A stretch of 64,000 nucleotides of DNA from Armatimonadota bacterium. Lineage in GTDB: Bacteria; Armatimonadota; Fimbriimonadia; Fimbriimonadales; Fimbriimonadaceae. The notes beneath the pieces are model-generated. The model did not search any database. It worked only from the letters and a program-made list of their open reading frames with translations, and was not told the origin of the DNA. Numbering within the stretch: the stretch's first letter is position 1; each line of letters begins with the position of its first letter. Where the stretch lies: assembly GCA_020161505.1 (NCBI GenBank), contig JAIUNY010000013.1, positions 1 through 64,000 on the forward strand, in the 5' to 3' direction. Shown here one piece after another: positions 57,627 to 64,000 of this stretch. The position numbers were made by a program, and so were the translations under genes.

Positions 57627-57989
57627 TCACTCGGCCTCCGAGAGGTCGCTCCTGCTATTGATCTTGGAGAGGCTCTGGCGCAGGATCAGCTCGCAGGCTG
57701 CGGCTTCCCACGAGGGGATCGGCCTTCCAAAATGCCGAATCAAGGCGCGCACTTGCTCCACATTGAGCCGGGAAACGAGCCAGCGGGTGATCACATGGGC
57801 TGCGACAAGAGCCAAGACTCCTGGAAAAGCGAGCCACAACAAAATCCACGGATTCGGGGTCGAAGCCGAGGTGTGGCGTTCACTGTTGACGATCAGCCAA
57901 GCGCCGATCGCCATGCACGGTGCAACACCAAACCAGAACGTCAGCCGGTGGATCCATTGAACCGTCCTGACCAAATTGCGCCCGCTCAC
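57627..57989 (-). CDS. Paralogue cluster member g, first part (ends at TGA)
   Basis: From GTG 57989 the frame encodes 120 residues: a membrane hairpin (FWFGVAPCMAIGAWLIV and WILLWLAFPGVLALVAAHVI) and NVEQVRALIRHFGRPIPSWEAAACELILRQSLSKINSRSDLSEAE. It stops at TGA exactly where member h has Trp in the matching LSEAEW. The start has GGAGG five bases upstream, encoded by the tail of h, and overlaps its TGA. This is probably the front half of a broken gene, unless the stop is read through. Confidence 0.6.
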   Translation of the reverse strand: MSGRNLVRTVQWIHRLTFWFGVAPCMAIGAWLIVNSERHTSASTPNPWILLWLAFPGVLALVAAHVITRWLVSRLNVEQVRALIRHFGRPIPSWEAAACELILRQSLSKINSRSDLSEAE

Positions 57990-59161
57990 GGCACCTCCTG
58001 TATGCCTGAGCGAAAGTGACTCAGATTTCCCCGGCCGATGATTCCCATCCGAATCCGAGTCAGCTCCTCGATCCAAGCAGGGGCATCGCGTCGACTTGAC
58101 TGGAGCCATCGTTGGGTGCTCATCCCCAAATCGGGCAGGAGTGATGCGGGCGCATGGGCCTGCAGGGTCTGAGAGATTGACTCGCGGTCGGCCTTGGCGG
58201 CGTGGTCAAGGAGCCCAAGCAGAATCAAGAAATCACCATGTCTCAGCTCTGAGAAATCGGTGGAGACCCGGATCGCCGATCCAAGCGCGCTGAGGAGGAT
58301 CCGTCGACGGGTGCGGTGGCGGGCTCCTTTCACCGCGACAAGGAGGTCGCGAAGCGTTCCGTGGGCGGGAGGGCACGTCGCCACGGCGGGCTGGATGGTG
58401 CGAAGCAAGCTGGGAAAGAGCAGAGTGCCTAAGAGTCCAATAGAGCCTACGCTCGTGGTTCCTGAACGAGTCACCAAGCTCACGGCGATGCACCCAACAG
58501 CGAACAAGGCAAATCCCCGCAGCGTGGCTTTCAAAGCGGGAACGTGCTGAGCCGCGGCGATGAAGTCGTCCGCGTTCCACGTATCGGGCACCGCTTCAGC
58601 GAAGCGGGGAAGGGTCGCCCTCTCATCGGCGGTGAGGTTGCTCAATGCTCGCAGCGGCTTGGAATTGTTGACGAACAAGGGTTGTTCACCCGGCTCCGAT
58701 CGATGCGCCCAGGTGTTGACTTCCCACACTTGCGCATGAACGAGGGCCTTTGTGGCCGAGTCGATGCCCCTCAACGACATGGAGCCGACGATCTTCCACT
58801 CCGCTTCCGAAAGCTGATCCCTCGTCATCAGGCGGGGCATGCTCAGGGGAAGCAGGTCGCTCAGATTGCCACCGAAGAGCAGCGACTTGTCTCGCCCGTA
58901 GATGCGCAGAAGTTGTCTGATTTCATCCACGCTGAGGCATGCTGCGAGGCGCCGGTTGTGCTGACGGCTCACCGATAGCATCAGAAGTCCGACGAGCGTT
59001 CCGGAAATCGCTGGTGCCGCCATCGGCGCTACGTCCAACAAAGTGTCCAATGATCCCAGCATGCTGTAAACCCCCAGAACGAGGCCCATCGTGACGAGCC
59101 AAACCATTCTGCGGGCATTGAAAAGCCACCGGCTCTTCCTGATCATCTCCTCGTGGTTCAC
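57986..59161 (-). CDS. Paralogue cluster member h: two-module membrane protein
   Basis: The 391-residue protein carries two copies of the family unit. Module 1: membrane hairpin at about 18-62, then SVDEIRQLLRIYGRDKSLLFGGNLSDLLPLSMPRLMTRDQLSEAEWKIV. Module 2: membrane hairpin at about 210-265, then LRDLLVAVKGARHRTRRRILLSALGSAIR, LRHGDFLILLGLLDHAAKADRESISQTLQAHAPASLLPDLGMSTQRWL and WIEELTRIRMGIIGRG. It ends in QEVP, whose codons include the ribosome site for member g. Start GTG 59161 overlaps the stop of member i. Confidence 0.75.
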   Translation of the reverse strand: MNHEEMIRKSRWLFNARRMVWLVTMGLVLGVYSMLGSLDTLLDVAPMAAPAISGTLVGLLMLSVSRQHNRRLAACLSVDEIRQLLRIYGRDKSLLFGGNLSDLLPLSMPRLMTRDQLSEAEWKIVGSMSLRGIDSATKALVHAQVWEVNTWAHRSEPGEQPLFVNNSKPLRALSNLTADERATLPRFAEAVPDTWNADDFIAAAQHVPALKATLRGFALFAVGCIAVSLVTRSGTTSVGSIGLLGTLLFPSLLRTIQPAVATCPPAHGTLRDLLVAVKGARHRTRRRILLSALGSAIRVSTDFSELRHGDFLILLGLLDHAAKADRESISQTLQAHAPASLLPDLGMSTQRWLQSSRRDAPAWIEELTRIRMGIIGRGNLSHFRSGIQEVP

Positions 59162-60204
59162 GGCACCTCCTGAATTGGTGCTGCGCTCGACGTTCGCAGT
59201 TCAGGCGGACGAGAGGCGAGCTCTAACCGCGCCGCTGTGATCGCGGAGACCGATGCGTGGGAGCCCTTTTCGCGCCGAGCGCTCCAATACGCCGCTTCCT
59301 CAGCGAGAAGGGGGAGGATCTCCGGCGGAGCCGACTCGCGGGCACCCTGGAAGATTCTCTGGCGGCCCGACGGAGAGGCAGTCCGGCTCGCACGCATCAG
59401 CACGCTCCACTCCTCAAAGGAGAGTCCGTCAAAACGTTCGGTGACTTTGAGAGCCACTTCGAGCGCATGGAATCGAAACGCCCATGAGAGAGAAAATGGG
59501 CGGCCCAGCACCCCTCTGGCCAGCTCAACCGCAACGAGTGGCGAACGAGCAATCACCTTTTTTGGCTTTTCCGCCGTCGTCACGAACCAGGCCGTAGCTG
59601 CGGCCAGGAGCGTTGCGAAGTACCAAACCCCGACCCCTTCTTGAATCCCCATCAGTCTTGTGAGCAGGATGGGGGTCGCACACGCCAAGACCACCGCGCA
59701 GAAGAGGACATCAGCACGACGCCGGCACCAGGCCGCGTCCACGATGAGTCGAGCTTGGTGGTCGAGGAACTCGCGGCCCTCGACTCCGCTGCGCAAAATC
59801 GCTTCGCGGGCCTCTTTCGCCAGGTTTCCTTGATTCCCCTGAACCAGGGCCGCGACAATCCCCCACTCCTCGTCGGTGAGTTCGTTGCGACGAGTGATGC
59901 GGGGCAAACCCCTGCGCAAAATGTCCCCCATCACAAGCTGGATCAACCGACTCTTTGAGGGATGAAAGGCTCGCAGAACTTCACCCAGTTCTGTCGCTGA
60001 AGTGCGCCCGAGCGTTCTGGTGAGCACCCTGTGCTGGTGGGAAGCAATCAACCCGGCCACGCCGTAACAGATGCCCACCCACAGCATCTCGGGGCTTGCA
60101 TTGTCTGAAGAGACCAGGCCGGCCAGCAAGACCGCCAGGCCGAGAAGGATGCACACTCGCCATGCGATCCCGAGTCGGATGACTTGCCGAAAAGGCGTCA
60201 GCAT
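59158..60204 (-). CDS. Paralogue cluster member i: two-module membrane protein
   Basis: The 348-residue product has hairpin 1 (IAWRVCILLGLAVLLAGLV and MLWVGICYGVAGLIAS), then SATELGEVLRAFHPSKSRLIQLVMGDILRRGLPRITRRNELTDEEWGIV, hairpin 2 (VLFCAVVLACATPILLTRLM and WYFATLLAAATAWFV), and LSFEEWSVLMRASRTASPSGRQRIFQGARESAPPEILPLLAEEAAYW with the final ITAARLELASRP. It ends in the same QEVP coupling sequence as h. GGAGGGACG precedes ATG 60204, which overlaps the end of member j. Confidence 0.75.
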   Translation of the reverse strand: MLTPFRQVIRLGIAWRVCILLGLAVLLAGLVSSDNASPEMLWVGICYGVAGLIASHQHRVLTRTLGRTSATELGEVLRAFHPSKSRLIQLVMGDILRRGLPRITRRNELTDEEWGIVAALVQGNQGNLAKEAREAILRSGVEGREFLDHQARLIVDAAWCRRRADVLFCAVVLACATPILLTRLMGIQEGVGVWYFATLLAAATAWFVTTAEKPKKVIARSPLVAVELARGVLGRPFSLSWAFRFHALEVALKVTERFDGLSFEEWSVLMRASRTASPSGRQRIFQGARESAPPEILPLLAEEAAYWSARREKGSHASVSAITAARLELASRPPELRTSSAAPIQEVP

Positions 60205-61499
60205 CGTCCCTCCGGGGCTGGGGCGGCTCCGACGATCATCCGACTCCTGAGCAGGAGCCGTGCTCGGGTGAATCGGGCGATGACTTTCGGGGCCGATTTG
60301 GCCTTACTGGCGATCCAGGCAGGGAGCCGCCGCTCGACTTCAGGGAGCAGAGAAACGGGGCCTTGACTTCCCAACGCCTCGGAAATCGGATCCGCGATGT
60401 TTGCCGGGAGATCTTCCATCCGATCCAGCAGAAACCGCCAATCATCCTCCGTGAAGGACGTGAAGTCGCAGGCCCCATCGGCCATTTCCGGCAGATAGCG
60501 CCAGAGGGGATGCCACCGCCCAGGCCGTCCCGCTGCATTGCAGGTACGGAGGGCTGCCAAGAAAATGGTCGCCGGAACATTGTCCGTCGGAAACAGGGTG
60601 CGATCGTGTTGGTATCCCCAGGCGAGCGTGCGATTCATGATCGTGGCAAACAGAATCACGATCACCGCGAGGACGATTTCGAAGGGCCATCCCGGCGAGA
60701 TCATGCCGAGCGCGAGGAGTGTGCCCGCCCACAAAGACATCGCCAACCGTGCCACATGCATGAGAACGCGGGTGCGGATGCCTTTCCAGAACCACGCCAG
60801 ATCGCGATCTGGCCATCCGAAAGTTTCCGGTGAGTGTGGTTCAGCTGCGTGGCCGGTCAGCGGCTTGACCGCCTCCATATTCGTCGCTACCCGCTCGAAG
60901 GCCTTTGTGAGTTTCGCTTCGTACTTCCAGCCTTGCTCCTGCATCGCCTCCGCAGTGCGGCGGATGTCCGGCAGCACCTCGACAACCTTGAGGCGGCCGA
61001 TTGCATTGATGGCGTGCAATGAGTACTTCTTTCGGGCTCCGGCAACCGCCACCACGGTTTGCCATTCGTGAAGATGCAACTCGTCCTTGGACCGGACGCC
61101 CTCGAGTGCCGCGACCATCAGCCTTGCCGCTCGGTCACGGACCAAATTGGTTTGACACCGATGCATCAGATTGAGCAGCCCCCGAACCAGCTCGGGAGAG
61201 CCGAGCTTCTCTGCTTGGTTCTCGGGTGGCTTCTCCCCGCGAAAAATATACGTCCAAGTGGGCACAAACAAGGCCACGATGAGCAGGATCATCAACACCC
61301 GGTTCGATCGAGCTCGACCAAACAGGGTAAGTAACGTGAACAAAACCAGGAACACCCCGCCGATGACAAGTGCATCGTGCAGGATACTGGCGCGCACTAG
61401 CCTTACCGCGCTCTCGTCATCGGAGGGCGCACGGTGCTGCTGATGGGGCACCACCGCTCTCTCAACCGCAGGCTCGAAGCCTGACTTCTCATCGCTCAT
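60198..61499 (-). CDS. Paralogue cluster member j: two-module membrane protein
   Basis: This is the largest member at 433 residues. Two membrane hairpins (about 40-85 and 245-292) alternate with helical domains. The C-terminal one reads FTEDDWRFLLDRMEDLPANIADPISEALGSQGPVSLLPEVERRLPAWIASK and then VIARFTRARLLLRSRM. The charged N-terminus (EKSGFEPAVERAVVPHQQHRAPSDDES) is unique. Its stop is embedded in the start region of member i (ATGCTGA). It lies 50 bases after member k. Confidence 0.75.
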   Translation of the reverse strand: MSDEKSGFEPAVERAVVPHQQHRAPSDDESAVRLVRASILHDALVIGGVFLVLFTLLTLFGRARSNRVLMILLIVALFVPTWTYIFRGEKPPENQAEKLGSPELVRGLLNLMHRCQTNLVRDRAARLMVAALEGVRSKDELHLHEWQTVVAVAGARKKYSLHAINAIGRLKVVEVLPDIRRTAEAMQEQGWKYEAKLTKAFERVATNMEAVKPLTGHAAEPHSPETFGWPDRDLAWFWKGIRTRVLMHVARLAMSLWAGTLLALGMISPGWPFEIVLAVIVILFATIMNRTLAWGYQHDRTLFPTDNVPATIFLAALRTCNAAGRPGRWHPLWRYLPEMADGACDFTSFTEDDWRFLLDRMEDLPANIADPISEALGSQGPVSLLPEVERRLPAWIASKAKSAPKVIARFTRARLLLRSRMIVGAAPAPEGRC

Positions 61500-61549
61500 C
61501 CCAAACCCACCGGAAAGAGGGTATCACATCGAGCCTCGGGTTGTGCCTG

Positions 61550-62233
61550 CTAGGAATCCACGGAAATCCGTTCCTCGGTCGCGGCTGAGGGCAGACTGGT
61601 CGTCTTGCTAGCAATAATCCCCCGCGCTGCTCGAATCTTGAGATCCGCGAGAACCATGCTCGTGAGGTCGTGTAAGCTCCTGGCATCGAGGGCCTTGGAG
61701 TTTGCCATTTGCTCCCGAAACGACTCCAGCGGCGCGACGCCCTCCGAACCTCCGACTCGGCGGATGACCTCCAGGACTTCGCGATTCAACTGGGGCGATC
61801 GAGTCGGGGAAACGAGCTTGTAAAGAAACCCGAGCTGATCGTCTGGTATGTCCGTGGCGGCGCGGACAGTGGGCAGGCTTGCCATCAACCCCGTTTCGCA
61901 GGCCTCGATGATCTCCTTGTCCATCGAGGTGCAGAGGGCCTCCGCGAAAAACCCAACAAATCTGGGGTCGGCCATTTCTCGCGCGGATTTGAGGGCATTT
62001 CGGTGTTGAGTGCTGAACGCAGTAGCCCCGAAGATCAGCGCGGCGAAGCTCACGACGGAGGGCCAGTCGTCAAGCGGCTGTTTCAGCACGAGCCATTTGA
62101 AGAAGACCATGAAGATCATGATCGTCACGCCGCCGCCCACGATTCCGGCAATCATTTGGCGGCTCCATCGCCGAGACCGGTTCTCCTTTACCAGGGTCGC
62201 GAGCAGTTGTGCGGGATCGGCGGATGTCTTCAC
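61550..62233 (-). CDS. Paralogue cluster member k: one-module membrane protein, first gene
   Basis: From GTG 62233 the product has 227 residues: a basic cytoplasmic start, a membrane hairpin (MIAGIVGGGVTIMIFMVFFKWLVL and VVSFAALIFGATAF), then FVGFFAEALCTSMDKEIIEACETGLMASLPTVRAATDIPDDQLGFLYKLVSPTRSPQLNREVLEVIRRVGGSEGVAPLESF. Its final motif (SLHDLTSMVLADLKIRAARGII) is the most divergent of the family. The frame extends to 62317 but without a better start. It heads the cluster, so the promoter should lie just upstream. Confidence 0.65.
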   Translation of the reverse strand: MKTSADPAQLLATLVKENRSRRWSRQMIAGIVGGGVTIMIFMVFFKWLVLKQPLDDWPSVVSFAALIFGATAFSTQHRNALKSAREMADPRFVGFFAEALCTSMDKEIIEACETGLMASLPTVRAATDIPDDQLGFLYKLVSPTRSPQLNREVLEVIRRVGGSEGVAPLESFREQMANSKALDARSLHDLTSMVLADLKIRAARGIIASKTTSLPSAATEERISVDS

Positions 62234-62298
62234 TATTACAAATTGGTATAGGCAAGACTCGGCCCATGGTTGCGCCTTCCCCGGAAATGAGGCACAAA

Positions 62299-62332
62299 AA
62301 TGGCCCGGAAGAACCAATCTTCCGGGCCATTG
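62299..62332 (-). terminator. Terminator after the BNR-repeat gene
   Basis: On the minus strand AATGGCCCGGAAGA pairs with TCTTCCGGGCCATT around a short loop, followed by TTTTG. It separates the propeller gene from the paralogue cluster on the same strand. Confidence 0.8.
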
Positions 62333-62352
62333 GGGGATTGAATGAACTCAGG

Positions 62353-64000
62353 TTACGGGAGGGTCTTGCCGTCCTCGTCCTCTTCGTCCTTGTATTCTTC
62401 GCCTCGATTGCCCGTCGTCGTTCCGACGGTGTCCTCGTAGGCGACGGTGGTCTTGAAGGTCTTCTCGCCGACCTTCAGCGTCACGATCATGTCGCCGCTG
62501 CGCAGGGGAGTGCGCGTACCGCGAGGCTGGAATCGCACGCCGTTCAGACCAGCGTTGCTCGTGCCGTTCAACCGACCGATGTTTTCACCCGCCGGGGTCT
62601 CCACCGTGATCTCGACCTTCTCGGTCGTGGCTTCCTTCAGGAAGTAGTAGATCGTGGTGCCAGGCTGAGTGTTCGGGCTCGTCCAGTGGCGATCGCCTTC
62701 GAACCATCCGCCAAACACGCGACCGAAGTTATAGACCGGAGTCGGCTTGCAGAGGAAGACGGCTTCCTCGCGATTCTTCGCCGTGAGTTGCTCCAGAGCC
62801 GAAATCGGCACGATCCACAGGGCTCGACCGTGGGTGGCCACGATGAGATCTTGCTCGCGCGGATGGATCACCAGATCGTCCACGCGGACGGTGGGGAAGC
62901 CATTCGGTTGATGGAACCGAGTCCAGCTGGCGCCTCGATCAAAGGAGACATGGATGCCCATTTCCGTTCCGAGGAACAGAAGATCCGGGTTCTGACGACC
63001 CTCGGCGAAGCTGTACGCCACATGGTTCTGCGGCAGGGAATCGCTGAGCTTCTTCCAGGTTGCCCCAAAATCTTCGGTCACGTAAACGTAGCTGTTCTTG
63101 TCGCCCGTGCGGTGACCATCGAAGGTCACGTAAGCACGACCGAGCACGTGTCGGCTCGCCGCGACTCGGCTCACCCACGTGTTGGCAGGAACGCCGGAGA
63201 TGTTCGCGCCGACTTCCGTCCAAGTTTTGCCGTCGTCTTGCGTCAGCTGAACCTTACCGTCATCGGTGCCGACCCAAACCACGCCCGGCTTGAGCGACGA
63301 TTCGCTGATCGTGATGATGGTGCAGTGCCGCTCGGCGCCGGTGTCTTCAGGGGAAACGCCGGCCCGTGGAGCCTGCTTTTCCGGATCATTCGTGGTGAGA
63401 TCAGGGCTCGCCTCGATCCAAGTGTCACCTCGATTGACGCTCTTGAAGAGCTTGTTACCGCCAAACCAGACCGTGCTGGAGTTGTGCGGGCTCAGAACAA
63501 TCGGGGAGCTCCAGTTGAATCGGTAGGTTTCACCCTGCGGAGCGCGCGGTCGGATGAACGCTCGCTCGCCCGTTTCCATGTTGTGGCGAACCAGGGCGCC
63601 GCCTTGCGATTCCGCATAGACGATGCGCCAATCGTTCGGATCGGCTTGAGCATGGAAGCCGTCGCCGCCGTTGATGAAGACAAAGTCCGCAAAGGTGACA
63701 GCGCCGCGATGGCTCTGCGTCGGGCCACCCCAGGTTCCGTTGTCTTGAAGACCTCCGTACACCCAGTAGGGTTTGCGCATGTCGTAAGCCACGGCATAGA
63801 ACTGCCCGAGAGACATGTTGTTCAGGTGCTCCCAAGTCAGACCTCGGTCGCGGGTTTGGGCCACGCCACCATCGTTGCCGAGGATCATGTGATTGTTGTC
63901 CGTCGGATCGATCCAGAGATCGTGGTGATCCACGTGGATGTCCATCTGCAGCACCTTAAAGTTCTTGCCTCCATCGTCGCTGTAGTGGAAGTTTACGCCC
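62353..64000 (-). CDS. BNR/sortilin-like beta-propeller protein (5' partial)
   Basis: The frame is open to the right edge, giving about 549 residues, so the start lies outside. It contains Asp-box (BNR) repeats: SDDGGKNF at the edge, TRDRGLTWEHL, SVNRGDTWIEA, TQDDGKTWTEV, TEDFGATWKKL and SFDRGASWTRF, as in VPS10/sortilin and exo-sialidase-type propellers. The C-terminal 130 residues form a beta-sandwich-like domain with YYFLKEATTEKVEITVETPAGENI and an acidic tail. It is probably secreted. Whether it is an enzyme or a binding protein is not clear. Confidence 0.85.
   Translation of the reverse strand, partial: GVNFHYSDDGGKNFKVLQMDIHVDHHDLWIDPTDNNHMILGNDGGVAQTRDRGLTWEHLNNMSLGQFYAVAYDMRKPYWVYGGLQDNGTWGGPTQSHRGAVTFADFVFINGGDGFHAQADPNDWRIVYAESQGGALVRHNMETGERAFIRPRAPQGETYRFNWSSPIVLSPHNSSTVWFGGNKLFKSVNRGDTWIEASPDLTTNDPEKQAPRAGVSPEDTGAERHCTIITISESSLKPGVVWVGTDDGKVQLTQDDGKTWTEVGANISGVPANTWVSRVAASRHVLGRAYVTFDGHRTGDKNSYVYVTEDFGATWKKLSDSLPQNHVAYSFAEGRQNPDLLFLGTEMGIHVSFDRGASWTRFHQPNGFPTVRVDDLVIHPREQDLIVATHGRALWIVPISALEQLTAKNREEAVFLCKPTPVYNFGRVFGGWFEGDRHWTSPNTQPGTTIYYFLKEATTEKVEITVETPAGENIGRLNGTSNAGLNGVRFQPRGTRTPLRSGDMIVTLKVGEKTFKTTVAYEDTVGTTTGNRGEEYKDEEDEDGKTLP

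Noticed and set aside
57627-57629. UGA recoded as tryptophan genome-wide
   Set aside because: TGA clearly ends many intact genes here (for example gatB, xth and ispH), so a general code change is excluded.

Overview
The window is a GC-rich (by eye about 60 percent) bacterial chromosome segment with dense genes, many 1-4 base start/stop overlaps and clear Shine-Dalgarno sites. Three PEP-CTERM proteins, a flagellin, an outer-membrane-type DUF481 barrel, lipoproteins and a Pup-ligase family enzyme in a non-actinobacterial setting fit a diderm of the Armatimonadota type (Fimbriimonadia-like). That placement is an inference from gene content, not from a search.

Layout. 1-12250: a DUF2089/DUF4097 pair, a PEP-CTERM gene, gatB with a TPR-like secreted protein, a DUF167 protein and a PAS/GGDEF sensor, a DUF481 barrel, a YgjP-like peptidase with exonuclease III, and a small zinc-ribbon/membrane pair leading into hisF. 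12300-19460: a second PEP-CTERM gene divergent from a SARP-like regulator with a TPR tail, a CAT-anticodon tRNA that resembles tRNA-Ile2, several secreted proteins of unknown function (one behind an 11-base G tract) and a DinB-family protein. 19460-23060: a 23S-5S rRNA operon with two perfectly spaced promoters, a long processing stem and no 16S gene. 23200-33900: a third PEP-CTERM gene, a frameshifted gene, peroxiredoxin, a BON lipoprotein, a glycoside hydrolase, a sugar-type ABC ATPase, flagellin and a fasciclin protein. 34050-38910: the str operon (rpsL-rpsG-fusA) behind a promoter and a possible attenuator, then tuf as a separate unit. 39000-51100: two ECF sigma factors, an anti-sigma factor, signal peptidase I, NUDIX hydrolase, ispH, a nucleotidyltransferase pair resembling a toxin-antitoxin module, the Pup-ligase-like gene, hrcA, a beta-helix/PA14 protein and an elongator tRNA-Met. 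51170-64000: an M1-type peptidase, the paralogue cluster described next, and a truncated BNR/sortilin-like propeller protein at the edge.

The most unusual region is 53354-62233 on the minus strand: nine genes of one apparently undescribed membrane-protein family, in tandem and mostly translationally coupled, interrupted by an acetyltransferase and a small ORF. Each product is built from one or two copies of a module made of a transmembrane hairpin plus a helical domain ending in a recognisable motif. Two members carry single in-frame stop codons, one of them a TGA where a paralogue has tryptophan. I know no function for this family. Its arrangement suggests a set of related subunits made together, or an array that expands and decays by duplication.
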